The notes: generated from the sequence alone by a model not told the origin. Shown: positions 8,134-15,186, counted from the stretch's first letter. The stretch: DNA of 18,552 bases from an uncultured Lachnospiraceae bacterium (GCA_910585075.1 CAJUED010000040.1:1-18552); one strand, 5' to 3'. Translations and numbers: made by a program.

Positions 8134-9972
8134 ATGAAAACCATGTCCAGGAACAGACTTACCCTAAAAGCGGCCCAGGGCTTTTTTACCACTTGGGCGC
8201 TTATGAAAGCAAGCCGCATGGAGCCGGGAAATATTTTAACCCTTGTGTTCTTTCTTTTCAGCTTTTTCTTTTACTGCTATGTAGATGCCCATATATCACA
8301 ATCCATTTTTTCTAAAAACCGTAAGGCCACAGTCACCGCAGCGGTTATATCTGTAATTTTTACCACCTTATACATGGCCGTAGACTATCCCGGTTACATA
8401 GATACCCTTACCAATCCTTTGTTTCGTATGGGTATCATTGTTTCTACTTTTTTGGGCTTTTGTTCTCTCTTTTACAATATACTTCTTTTTTTGTTTTCCT
8501 TTACCGCAGATAAAGTGCGCCTTCGCAATCTGCTTTTTACGGAGCCCTATGACCCGGCACAGCCGGTTTCTCCTGTAAAATGCTCCCTTCCATGGCTTTC
8601 CAAAGCCCTCACTTCTCTGCGCCTTTTTTATGTAAAGCACACGGCCCTTTGCGCCTTCCTGCTCTGTATGATATTCTGGTTTCCCTATTTTCTGTACCAG
8701 TATCCCGGCATCATGACGCCGGACAGTGTCAACCAGTTTGAACAGGTCCTTGGGGTAATTCCCTACAGCAATCATCATCCTTGGGTACACACGCTTTCCA
8801 TTAAGCTTCTTTATAACATTGGCTATAAGCTCACCGGCAATATGGTGGTGGCTATTTCTTTCTACACCTTTTTTCAGATGTGTATCCTTGCTTTCAGTGT
8901 AAGTTATTTTGTGAGCACCATGAAAAAATACTGTGTCAGAGCCCGTATCTGTCTTCTGGTAACGCTGTTTTACGCCCTTGTCCCTTATCATGCCGTGCAC
9001 TCCGTTACCCTGTGGAAGGATATTCTCTTTGCCGCCGCAGTACTTTGTCTTGGCTGTTCTTCCCTGTGTCTCATTCGAAAAACAGGCGTTATGGACTTAT
9101 GCATTTTTACAATTTCAGGCCTTATGTTATGCCTGTTCCGCTCCAACGGCTGGTATGCTTTTATCCTTTGTCTGCCTTTTTTACTGATTTCTTTCAGGAA
9201 AAAGGCCCGCATTATGTTCCCTGTCATTCTTGGAATCTTTCTGTGCGCCGTTCTCATCAAATATCCTGTGATGAAAGCATTTCAGGTCACACAGCCGGAT
9301 TTGATTGAATCCCTCTCCATCCCCACCCAGCAAATAACGGCTGTTATCTGCAATGACCGTTCTCTTACGGAGGAAGAACTGGAACTGATTGAAAATGTGG
9401 TGGACCTTACTCATATCAAAAAACTGTATGACCCTTCTTACGCCGACAACATCAAGGAACTGGTGAGGGCCGGAAATCAGGAATATCTGGCGGAGCATAA
9501 ATGGGAATTTTTTAAGCTCTGGGCAAAACTGGGACTGCGTTATCCCGGTGACTACGCAAAAGCTTATATCCGCCAGACCTATGGCTACTGGTATCCTGAC
9601 TCTTTTTATCCGGTTGCGGATGTTGAGGGCGTTAGCGCTACTTCCTTAGGAGTGTCCCATACACCTCTGATTGGCGGCCCACTGGTAATAAAGACAAAGG
9701 AAATTTCCATTAAGCTGGGCGGCATGCTCCCTCTTTACGGCCCTCTTTGGAGCATGGGCGCTGTCCTCTGGGTACTGATTTTCTGTATTGGAAATGCCTT
9801 TGTGAGGGATGAAACCCCAAAGCTGATTCTCTACCTGCCCAGTGTGGCGTTGCTGCTGACGGTTCTCATTGCAACTCCGGTGGCTACGGAATTCCGCTAT
9901 GCTTATTTTATGGTATTTGCTCTGCCGTTTTACATTGTCACTTCCATGCTTATGCTGCACCATAACAATTGA
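8134..9972 (+). CDS. Multipass membrane protein, DUF6020-like, GT-C-like layout
   Basis: The 612-residue protein has roughly a dozen hydrophobic segments. A conserved extracytoplasmic loop follows a membrane segment near residue 190: YPGIMTPDSVNQFEQVLG, then SNHHPWVHTL and later HSVTLWKDILF. This is the pattern I associate with DUF6020 proteins. A charged loop after a membrane segment with acidic residues and HHP is reminiscent of GT-C glycosyltransferases, which use polyprenyl-phosphate sugars outside the membrane, but no activity is shown. A soluble section (about 390-510) lies outside the membrane before the last helices. The start is well set by AGGAG at 8121-8125, 8 nt upstream of the ATG. 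It is transcribed alone, from the promoter near 7830, and ends convergent to the importer operon. DUF6020 is called from memory of the motif, so the name is less sure than the topology. Confidence 0.85.
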   Translation: MKTMSRNRLTLKAAQGFFTTWALMKASRMEPGNILTLVFFLFSFFFYCYVDAHISQSIFSKNRKATVTAAVISVIFTTLYMAVDYPGYIDTLTNPLFRMGIIVSTFLGFCSLFYNILLFLFSFTADKVRLRNLLFTEPYDPAQPVSPVKCSLPWLSKALTSLRLFYVKHTALCAFLLCMIFWFPYFLYQYPGIMTPDSVNQFEQVLGVIPYSNHHPWVHTLSIKLLYNIGYKLTGNMVVAISFYTFFQMCILAFSVSYFVSTMKKYCVRARICLLVTLFYALVPYHAVHSVTLWKDILFAAAVLCLGCSSLCLIRKTGVMDLCIFTISGLMLCLFRSNGWYAFILCLPFLLISFRKKARIMFPVILGIFLCAVLIKYPVMKAFQVTQPDLIESLSIPTQQITAVICNDRSLTEEELELIENVVDLTHIKKLYDPSYADNIKELVRAGNQEYLAEHKWEFFKLWAKLGLRYPGDYAKAYIRQTYGYWYPDSFYPVADVEGVSATSLGVSHTPLIGGPLVIKTKEISIKLGGMLPLYGPLWSMGAVLWVLIFCIGNAFVRDETPKLILYLPSVALLLTVLIATPVATEFRYAYFMVFALPFYIVTSMLMLHHNN

Positions 9973-9999
9973 ACCTGCAGGTGTCAGTTGGTCAGCCTA

Positions 10000-10046
10000 T
10001 TGTATCAAACGCTGTTAAGCTTTACAAAACCAGCTTATTGCACCAA
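10000..10046. repeat. Intergenic repeat, two copies (site C)
   Basis: TTGTATCAAACGCTG (10000-10014), GCTTTAC (10019-10025) and CAGCTTATTGCACCAAA (10031-10047) line up in order with site B (5473-5523). On the minus strand the second core directly follows the terminator T-run of the importer operon, reading TTTTTGGTGCAATAAGC. Confidence 0.6.
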
Positions 10047-10074
10047 AAAGGCCGGCTCACGGGAGCCGACCTTT
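10045..10074 (-). terminator. Terminator of the amino acid importer operon
   Basis: On the minus strand a 12-bp stem (10063-10074 pairing with 10047-10058, one G-U) with a 4-nt loop is followed by TTTTT (10045-10049, shared with the stem end). It lies 8 nt past the ATPase stop codon at 10082. It may also stop read-through from the convergent gene ending at 9972, though the + strand T-run is short. Confidence 0.85.
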
Positions 10075-10081
10075 CCATATT

Positions 10082-10804
10082 CTACAAAACCTTTGACAGG
10101 AAATCCTGCAATCTCTCACATTTGGGATGATTGAAAAATTCATCAGGCGTGCTTTCTTCCATGATATTCCCCTCATCCATAAACAGCACCTTCGTCCCCA
10201 CTTCCCGGGCAAATCCCATTTCATGGGTTACAACCACCATTGTCATTCCCGATTCCGCAAGCTCTTTCATAACGTCCAAAACCTCCCCCACCATTTCCGG
10301 GTCAAGGGCCGACGTTGGTTCGTCAAAGAGCATTACCCTTGGATTCATGGCAAGGGACCTTACAATGGCAATCCTCTGCTTCTGTCCCCCGGAAAGCTGG
10401 CTGGGATAGGCGTCCGCCTTTTCCTTAAGTCCCACTCTGGCAAGGAGCTTTAAGGCATTTTCCTTCGCTTCCTCTTTTCCCATAAGCTTTAATTTAACGG
10501 GGGCAAGGGTGATGTTATCCATAATGGAAAGGTTGTTAAACAAATTGAAATTCTGAAACACCATTCCCATGTGTTCCCTGATTTTATCAATGTTTACTTT
10601 TGGGTCCGTAATCAACTGCCCGTCAAACCAGATTTCTCCTGAGGTAGGCGTCTCCAAAAGATTTAAGCAGCGCAGGAAAGTACTTTTCCCTGAACCCGAG
10701 GGACCCACAATTACAATCTTTTCCCCCTGGTGCACATGATAATTCACCCCGCGCAGTACATGATTTCCCTCAAATTTTTTGTGCAGTTCCTTAACGATTA
10801 TCAC
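10082..10804 (-). CDS. Polar amino acid ABC transporter ATPase (GlnQ/ArtM family)
   Basis: This is the 240-residue cytoplasmic ATPase of an amino acid importer. Walker A is GPSGSGKST (34-42), the Q-loop region is MVFQNFNLFNNL, the ABC signature is LSGGQKQR, Walker B is VMLFDEPTSALDP, and the switch histidine lies in VVVTHEMGFAREV. Length and motifs match the GlnQ/HisP group. The start is a GTG at 10804, 10 nt after GGAGG (10815-10819), and overlaps the end of the permease gene by 14 bp. This suggests translational coupling. It is the last gene of the importer operon and is followed by a strong terminator. Confidence 0.96.
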   Translation of the reverse strand: MIIVKELHKKFEGNHVLRGVNYHVHQGEKIVIVGPSGSGKSTFLRCLNLLETPTSGEIWFDGQLITDPKVNIDKIREHMGMVFQNFNLFNNLSIMDNITLAPVKLKLMGKEEAKENALKLLARVGLKEKADAYPSQLSGGQKQRIAIVRSLAMNPRVMLFDEPTSALDPEMVGEVLDVMKELAESGMTMVVVTHEMGFAREVGTKVLFMDEGNIMEESTPDEFFNHPKCERLQDFLSKVL

Positions 10805-11492
10805 TTTTACGCAGCCTCCTCTCCAGTTTATCCAGTAAAACGCTCAGTATCTTAATAATGACAAAGTATATGACGGCAGCGCCAATCAAGGGCATAAAAG
10901 GCTCATAGGTTCTCGATGAAATCTGATTCGCCATCCTTGTAAGGTCGGTAAGGCTCACATAGCCTACAATGGCCGTTTCCTTTAAAAGGACAATAAATTC
11001 ATTTCCGATAGGTGGCAGCACATTTTTGATTGCCTGAGGAATAATGATATAAATCATGGTTTGGGCCTTGGAAAGTCCAAGCGAACGGCCTGCCTCCGTC
11101 TGCCCCTTATCCACAGCCAGAATACCGGCCCGCACAATCTCCGCCACATAGGCGCCGCTGTTAATACCAAAGGACAGCACCGCGACCAGGGTACCATTTT
11201 TACAGCTTTTCATGATAATAAACCACATGATCAGCAGCTGTAACACAGAGGGCGTTCCCCTGATAACGTCTATGTAAAGATTGGCAATCACCGACCAGAG
11301 AGTCTTCTTTCCGTTTCTGCGGGTAGACAGCTTCATAAGCGCCACCACCGTACCAATCACCAGTCCCAGAACCGCCGCAAGAAACGCAATTTCCAGCGTG
11401 ACCCCAAGCCCTTCTATATAGAGCTTCCACCTGTCAGATTCGATAAATGCCATTTCAAACTTTCCAGCCGTCTTCTCAAACCATGCCTGCAT
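10791..11492 (-). CDS. Polar amino acid ABC transporter permease
   Basis: The 233-residue permease belongs to the His/Glu/Gln/Arg family. It has an N-terminal periplasm-facing segment, about five membrane helices and the EAA loop that docks on the ATPase: EAGRSLGLSKAQTMIYIIIP then QAIKNVLPPIGNEF. A single permease gene implies a homodimer in the membrane. The start has AGGAA (11501-11505), 8 nt upstream. It is separated from the binding-protein gene by 301 bp holding a large hairpin, and overlaps the ATPase gene by 14 bp. The substrate cannot be read from this protein alone; the ARG-box-like site upstream of the operon points to arginine or a related amino acid. Confidence 0.95.
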   Translation of the reverse strand: MQAWFEKTAGKFEMAFIESDRWKLYIEGLGVTLEIAFLAAVLGLVIGTVVALMKLSTRRNGKKTLWSVIANLYIDVIRGTPSVLQLLIMWFIIMKSCKNGTLVAVLSFGINSGAYVAEIVRAGILAVDKGQTEAGRSLGLSKAQTMIYIIIPQAIKNVLPPIGNEFIVLLKETAIVGYVSLTDLTRMANQISSRTYEPFMPLIGAAVIYFVIIKILSVLLDKLERRLRKSDNR

Positions 11493-11591
11493 ATCATAAG
11501 TTCCTTTCCTTTTTTAATTGAAAGTCAAATATACCAAAATGCTTTGTCTTTCCGAGTCTTAAACATCTTCCCATCACCGTGTGAAAACGAG

Positions 11592-11686
11592 GGATGCCGC
11601 ACCAGGAAAACTAAGCCGGGTATTGCAAAATATAGCAGTATGTCAATACCACAGGCTGTCTCTTGGTGCGGCGTCCTTTTTTCTTT
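11592..11686. ncRNA. Large composite hairpin between binding-protein and permease genes
   Basis: A nested structure is visible. The outer stem is 13 bp, 11592-11604 (GGATGCCGCACCA) with 11664-11676 (TGGTGCGGCGTCC, one G-U). A middle stem pairs AGCC (11614-11617) with GGCT (11654-11657). An inner stem is 7 bp, GGTATTG (11619-11625) with CAATACC (11644-11650), closing an 18-nt loop. A T-run (TTTTTTCTTTT, 11677-11687) follows on the + strand. Read on the minus strand it could protect the binding-protein mRNA end and lower permease expression. Read on the + strand it looks like a terminator or the end of a small antisense RNA. It could also be a mobile palindromic unit. No match to a named RNA family is claimed. 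Confidence 0.5.
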
Positions 11687-11762
11687 TCACTGTCGTAATT
11701 CTTTTGTAGCAGTTCAGCCATTATTTGCCAATTACAGACACATTAAGCACAGCTGTGAAAGC

Positions 11763-11783
11763 AAAAAACCAGACTGCTACCGG
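11763..11783 (-). terminator. Weak terminator after the binding-protein gene
   Basis: On the minus strand a 4-bp stem, CCGG (11780-11783) with CTGG (11769-11772, one G-U), and a 7-nt loop are followed by TTTTTT (11763-11768), 10 nt after the binding-protein stop. The stem is short, so it would be a partial terminator. This would fit the usual excess of binding protein over permease and ATPase. Confidence 0.35.
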
Positions 11784-11793
11784 ACATTTTCAA

Positions 11794-12723
11794 TTAGTTC
11801 TCAATATAGGTCTCAACCAGTTTGTCAAAGGTTCCGTCCGCCTTGATTTCCTCAAGGGCCGTATTCACCTGCTCTACTAAAGCGGTATCTCCCTTAGGCA
11901 TTGCAATTGCATATTCTTCCGGCTCAAAACCGAATTCCGCTCCGTCAACTGCGGTAAGCTGTCCTTCGAACTTGCTTGCGAATACAAGGGCAGGATTCTT
12001 GTCAATGATAACACAGTCAACCTTTCCGTTAATCAGGTCGTTGACAGCGTCCATTCCCTTGTTGTACTGAGAAACGCTGGCGCCTTCAATATCGTCTGAT
12101 GCAATGATATCCCCTGTTGTGCCGAGCTGTACGCCGATTGTCTTTCCTGCAAGGTCATCTGCTGTTGCAATTTCCGAGCCTTCCGGAAGGATTACATACT
12201 GAACAGCCTCATAATATGCATCTGAGAAATCAACGGAATTTTTCCGTTCATCCGTAACGGTCATACCTGCAATGGCTACGTCTACCTTGCTTCCGATAGA
12301 AGCCACAAGAGAATCAAACTCCATGTTCTCAACCTCTACTTCCACACCCAGCTTCTCGCCGATTGCCTTGATGAGGGCAATGTCAAAGCCGTCCGGTTCT
12401 CCGTCGTCACCTACAAACTCAAAAGGCGGGAATTCTGCGTTTGTACCCACTGTGAGTACGCCGTCTGCAAGTGCTTCTGACTGTGCGTCTGTGCTTTCCT
12501 TGGCTTCGCCTTCCACTTCTGTCTCGGGAGCCTCTGCTTCAGTCTCCGCATCCTGCGCCTCAGCCTCAGGAGCTTCCTCCTCAGCCTCAGCTTCTGTTCC
12601 CTCATCCTGTGCGGCCTCAGCCTCAGGAGTCTCCGATGTTGTTTCTTCTGTCTTACCGCCGCAGGCTGTAAGCAGACTCATTGTCATGACTGCTGCCAAT
12701 AAAAGTGCTATAAATTTTTTCAT
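11794..12723 (-). CDS. Amino acid ABC transporter substrate-binding lipoprotein
   Basis: The 309-residue product has a lipoprotein signal (MKKFIALLLAAVMTMSLLTAC) with lipobox LTAC and the lipid-bearing C21. A long Glu/Ala-rich linker follows (about 24-86), then a type 3 solute-binding domain: VGTNAEFPPFEF, GFDIALIKAIGEKLG, DVAIAGMTVTDERKNSVDFS and VDCVIIDKNPALVF. The Arg in TDERK is the expected contact to the ligand alpha-carboxylate. It captures an amino acid outside the membrane and passes it to the permease. The ATG has GGAGG (12731-12735), 7 nt upstream. It is the first gene of the importer operon, with a candidate promoter and an ARG-box-like palindrome just upstream. The linker is long for this family and its DNA is made of near-repeated GAGGCT-type hexamers. 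Confidence 0.96.
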   Translation of the reverse strand: MKKFIALLLAAVMTMSLLTACGGKTEETTSETPEAEAAQDEGTEAEAEEEAPEAEAQDAETEAEAPETEVEGEAKESTDAQSEALADGVLTVGTNAEFPPFEFVGDDGEPDGFDIALIKAIGEKLGVEVEVENMEFDSLVASIGSKVDVAIAGMTVTDERKNSVDFSDAYYEAVQYVILPEGSEIATADDLAGKTIGVQLGTTGDIIASDDIEGASVSQYNKGMDAVNDLINGKVDCVIIDKNPALVFASKFEGQLTAVDGAEFGFEPEEYAIAMPKGDTALVEQVNTALEEIKADGTFDKLVETYIEN

Positions 12724-12741
12724 AACTTCTCCTCCATTTTA

Positions 12742-12755
12742 TGCATAATTATGCA
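12742..12755. promoter_or_regulatory. ARG-box-like palindrome (possible ArgR/AhrC operator)
   Basis: TGCATAATTATGCA is a perfect 14-bp palindrome just upstream of the binding-protein ribosome binding site. It agrees with the ARG-box core TGnATwwwwATnCA bound by the arginine repressor. It would lie about 13-26 nt past the predicted transcription start, a position suited to repression. Only one box is clear, while many operators have two. Confidence 0.5.
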
Positions 12756-12774
12756 CCATTTTTGTAACACTACG

Positions 12775-12803
12775 AGTCTATCACTTTCATCCTTCAAAAT
12801 CAA
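12775..12803 (-). promoter_or_regulatory. Candidate promoter of the amino acid importer operon
   Basis: On the minus strand TTGATT (12798-12803), a 17-nt spacer and TAGACT (12775-12780) each match 4 of 6 consensus bases. The predicted start is near 12768, about 45 nt upstream of the binding-protein ATG. It sits in the 117-bp gap after the surface protein gene, which shows no terminator. Confidence 0.45.
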
Positions 12804-12840
12804 GCCCTTTCTTTTTTTCTTTCTATTCCTGCCGCCTTCC

Positions 12841-14862
12841 TCACAGGACCGCGATTATTTCCTTACTGATTAAAACTGTCACATTTTTTGCTTCTTTATA
12901 TACAACAAGTTCTTCATCATTCCTCCCCAGCCCAAAAAGCCCGGGTTTAATACAGTATCTGTTGGTGTAAGATTTTTCTACCATCTTTTCGGTAATTTTC
13001 AGAATATATACATCTTCCTCACACCCCACTACGCCGCGGCCTAAGTAAATCATCCTGCCTTCCCCGTCGTCATTGTAGACCTTCACACTGTTTCTTAAGT
13101 AGAGCAGCCACAGCAAAATCCCGGCAAGCAGTATCAGAAAACCCGCTGTCACGGTAACCATCCTTACCACCGGATTTGCAAAGATATTGCCGCTTTTTTC
13201 CGCCTGCTTCACCTTATACTGTACCTCCTCCATAGCCTGCTTTTTGGGCAGTACCTTCTCTTTTGTCTCTTTTTCCACTTTAGGAGAGGGCGTATTCGAT
13301 GGCGTGGGACTCTCACTTGCTTTTACTTCCGCTTTCTTCCTGGCCTTGCCGACTGTTTTCCCTGTTGTTTCTCCGCCTGCGTTTGAGGCTTCCCTGTCTT
13401 TATCCTGCTTTTCTTTCACCTTTGATGGTGTCCGGTTATTTTCCGCCACAGGAGTTTCCTCCTGAGACGTATCGTCTTGAGGCGTATCATCTTGAGACGT
13501 CTCCTTCTGAGACGGTTCATCATCAGATGTATTCCCGCCATTTCCTGATGGCGTCGTATCCGGTGTCTCCGAAGGCCTATGGGATGGGCTTGGAGCATCT
13601 CCGGGCGTTTGGGACGGTTCGGGCGTTTTTGAAGGCCTAGGAACTTCTGAAGGGGTCGGGCTCTGCACTGCTTTATATACATTATCCACAGAGATTATGC
13701 TGTGAAGGCCGCTCTCATCCACGTCTTTATTTTCCAGCTTTACCGTGACGGCATAATCGCCATTTTCCTTTACCTGGATTTCTCCCCCTTTACCAACTTG
13801 ATTGCCGCTTTTATCCTGCCAGGTAAAAGGGTCGTCCGCAAGTACCAGCTTTCCGCCGGTAAAGTCCTCAACCTTTACCTTTAAAGTTACCTGTTCGGCT
13901 CTGCCTGCGGTTTCGTTTGTTACAACCAGTTGTCCGCAGGGCTTATCTTCCTGAAGGCCGCAGTCTAACCGATAGCCTTCTATATCCCCGGGATTCATCC
14001 CACAGCCTGTCTCATAACGCTCTATCTGTCTGTCCTCATATCCACAGTCTCTTTCATAGCGCTCAACCTGTCCATCCTCTTTCCCACAGCCAATTTTGTA
14101 GCTTTCTATAACACCATCTTTTCCGCAGATTTCCATCGGATAATCGTGCATCATGGGCGCCATAAAACCGCAGGCCTGGCAATAATTGATTATCATATCC
14201 ACTGCCCCTGCATCACAGCTGTCATGAGAGCCAATTCCTTCCGCTTTCACAAAAGTTGTCTCTCCATGCCCTCCGCTAAAGCATCTGCCCGTCTCCGTCC
14301 CAATGACTTTCACTGTCGTATAACTGATGGTGCATGGCCTTTCCTCATAGCAGCCGTCATTATGCTCATGCTTCACAGGAATATTATAGCATCCGCCGCC
14401 CTCCGCCGGGTTTCCCTGATGCCCGTGCTTTACTTCCTTCCCATAACATCCGCCGCCCGTCTCCTCGTTTCCCTGGTGGGAATGGTAAATCGGCTTTGTA
14501 TAGCAGCCTCCCTCCGTATCCTCACTTCCTATGTGTTTATGCTCTGTGCCAAGGGTATAACAACCTCCGAAAACATCCGGCCTTCCAATATGTCGGTGGT
14601 ATATATCGCTAATCACTACTTTGGGCGACTGTGTCTGACCTGCATCCCCCATATCCGCCGCATCCCGGCCGTTTTCCGGACCATTTTCAGCGCTGCTGCC
14701 CGTGCTTCGGCCTGTGTTTCCCTCTTTCTTTTCCGTTCCATATACCGGCATTGACATACCAAACAGCAGGCAAAGGGCCAACATCACAGGAACCGCTCTT
14801 TTCATTCCTCCGTCCATCTTCCAAATCCTTAACCTGTCTTTCCGCCTAAAAAAATTCTTCAT
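12841..14862 (-). CDS. Cell-surface protein with HxHxG/GGCY and CG repeat arrays, C-terminal membrane anchor
   Basis: The 673-residue product has a basic N-terminus and signal peptide (cleavage likely near VYG, about 42). Array 1 (88-172) holds five units with an exact 19-residue period, H-x-H at 89, 108, 127, 146 and 165, each followed by G and then GGCY (the last unit is shortened). A CQACG (228-232) and array 2 (246-302) follow, with Cys-Gly at 246, 259, 273, 287 and 301, spaced 13-14 residues with the pattern IExYxxxCG. A strand-rich Ig-like stretch (about 310-395), a Pro/Ser/Thr/Glu linker (400-560), one membrane helix (about 566-590) and an 80-residue basic-acidic cytoplasmic domain complete it. 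The role is unknown; regular His and Cys suggest metal binding or disulfide-braced repeats. GGAG (14870-14873) sets the start. It appears to be controlled by a leader terminator at 14917-14949. Confidence 0.88.
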   Translation of the reverse strand: MKNFFRRKDRLRIWKMDGGMKRAVPVMLALCLLFGMSMPVYGTEKKEGNTGRSTGSSAENGPENGRDAADMGDAGQTQSPKVVISDIYHRHIGRPDVFGGCYTLGTEHKHIGSEDTEGGCYTKPIYHSHQGNEETGGGCYGKEVKHGHQGNPAEGGGCYNIPVKHEHNDGCYEERPCTISYTTVKVIGTETGRCFSGGHGETTFVKAEGIGSHDSCDAGAVDMIINYCQACGFMAPMMHDYPMEICGKDGVIESYKIGCGKEDGQVERYERDCGYEDRQIERYETGCGMNPGDIEGYRLDCGLQEDKPCGQLVVTNETAGRAEQVTLKVKVEDFTGGKLVLADDPFTWQDKSGNQVGKGGEIQVKENGDYAVTVKLENKDVDESGLHSIISVDNVYKAVQSPTPSEVPRPSKTPEPSQTPGDAPSPSHRPSETPDTTPSGNGGNTSDDEPSQKETSQDDTPQDDTSQEETPVAENNRTPSKVKEKQDKDREASNAGGETTGKTVGKARKKAEVKASESPTPSNTPSPKVEKETKEKVLPKKQAMEEVQYKVKQAEKSGNIFANPVVRMVTVTAGFLILLAGILLWLLYLRNSVKVYNDDGEGRMIYLGRGVVGCEEDVYILKITEKMVEKSYTNRYCIKPGLFGLGRNDEELVVYKEAKNVTVLISKEIIAVL
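13957..14127 (-). repeat. Coding repeats: Cys-Gly units of about 14 residues
   Basis: In-frame units of about 42 bp encode the second array (IExYxxxCG) of the surface protein. Four units are clear, with C259, C273, C287 and C301 spaced exactly 14 residues apart, and C246 begins the series. Confidence 0.75.
14347..14601 (-). repeat. Coding repeats: five HxHxG...GGCY units
   Basis: In-frame 57-bp units encode the 19-residue repeats of array 1 in the surface protein. DNA identity between units is partial and concentrated around the CACC/CAT His codons and the GGATGTTAT (GCY) codons, so the repeats are old rather than freshly copied. Confidence 0.8.
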
Positions 14863-14904
14863 TCTTCTTCTCCATTTCTTTCCGGTCCATTAACCGAAAA
14901 ATCA

Positions 14905-14920
14905 GCTTATTACATCAAAA
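14905..14920. repeat. Intergenic repeat, single partial copy (site D)
   Basis: GCTTATTACATCAAAA matches the repeat core. On the minus strand it begins with the T-run of the leader terminator and reads TTTTGATGTAATAAGC, the same arrangement as at site C. Confidence 0.5.
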
Positions 14921-14974
14921 ACCTGCCCATGGAATATCCACAGACAGGTCACCTGTACACAATTCATACTTCAT
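14915..14974 (-). CDS. Possible 19-codon leader ORF overlapping the attenuator
   Basis: An ATG at 14974 opens a frame reading MKYELCTGDLSVDIPWAGF, with its stop TGA inside the terminator T-run. It spans the whole hairpin, so its translation would disrupt the terminator. There is no Shine-Dalgarno sequence, so it may be chance; it is listed because of its position. Confidence 0.2.
   Translation of the reverse strand: MKYELCTGDLSVDIPWAGF
14917..14949 (-). terminator. Leader terminator (attenuator) upstream of the surface protein gene
   Basis: On the minus strand ACCTGTCTGTGG (14938-14949) pairs with CCATGGGCAGGT (14921-14932) in a 12-bp stem (three G-U) with a 5-nt loop, followed directly by TTTTT (14917-14921, sharing one base). 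It lies about 50 nt past a consensus promoter and about 55 nt before the surface protein ATG. No gene ends here on this strand, so it most likely controls read-through. An overlapping ACAGGTcACCTGT (14944-14956) could compete for the 5' arm. Confidence 0.7.
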
Positions 14975-15006
14975 TCAATTGGATTTTCTAAGCGGTAAGT
15001 GCATTT

Positions 15007-15036
15007 ACTATATCACACCAATTCGGAGTTTGTCAA
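15007..15036 (-). promoter_or_regulatory. Strong promoter for the surface protein leader
   Basis: On the minus strand TTGACA (15031-15036), an 18-nt spacer and TATAGT (15007-15012) match 11 of 12 consensus bases. The predicted start is near 15000, giving a leader of about 140 nt that contains the terminator at 14917-14949. Confidence 0.7.
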
Positions 15037-15151
15037 ACATTTTCTATATAATTTCTCGGCAACATTTCGCCCAGACTCTGAAAATAACAAGAATAATGCC
15101 AAAGCATCTTTGAAAAATGTCCCAACCTGCAAAAAGTATCGCAAAAAAGCA

Positions 15152-15180
15152 TTGTACAATAAAAGCAAAAAATTTATAAT
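15152..15180 (+). promoter_or_regulatory. Promoter of the lipoprotein/GT-C operon
   Basis: TTGTAC (15152-15157), a 17-nt A-rich spacer and a perfect TATAAT (15175-15180) point right. The predicted start falls at about 15187, exactly on the first ATG of the downstream gene. The stretch 15037-15151 between this and the divergent promoter shows nothing else. Confidence 0.65.
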
Positions 15181-15186
15181 AGCAAT

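Noticed and set aside
8368..9000. A 210-residue minus-strand frame opposite the DUF6020-like gene
   Set aside because: Its composition (very basic, no domain pattern) is that expected from the reverse of hydrophobic membrane codons; no ribosome binding site was seen.
14347..14601. Regularly spaced repeats that could suggest a CRISPR array
   Set aside because: The 57-bp units are in frame in a long gene, conserve His, Gly, Cys and Tyr codons, and have no unique spacers between identical repeats.
14146..14754. A 202-residue + strand frame opposite the surface protein gene
   Set aside because: It is antisense to the repeat region, has no convincing ribosome binding site, and its regularity mirrors the repeats on the other strand.
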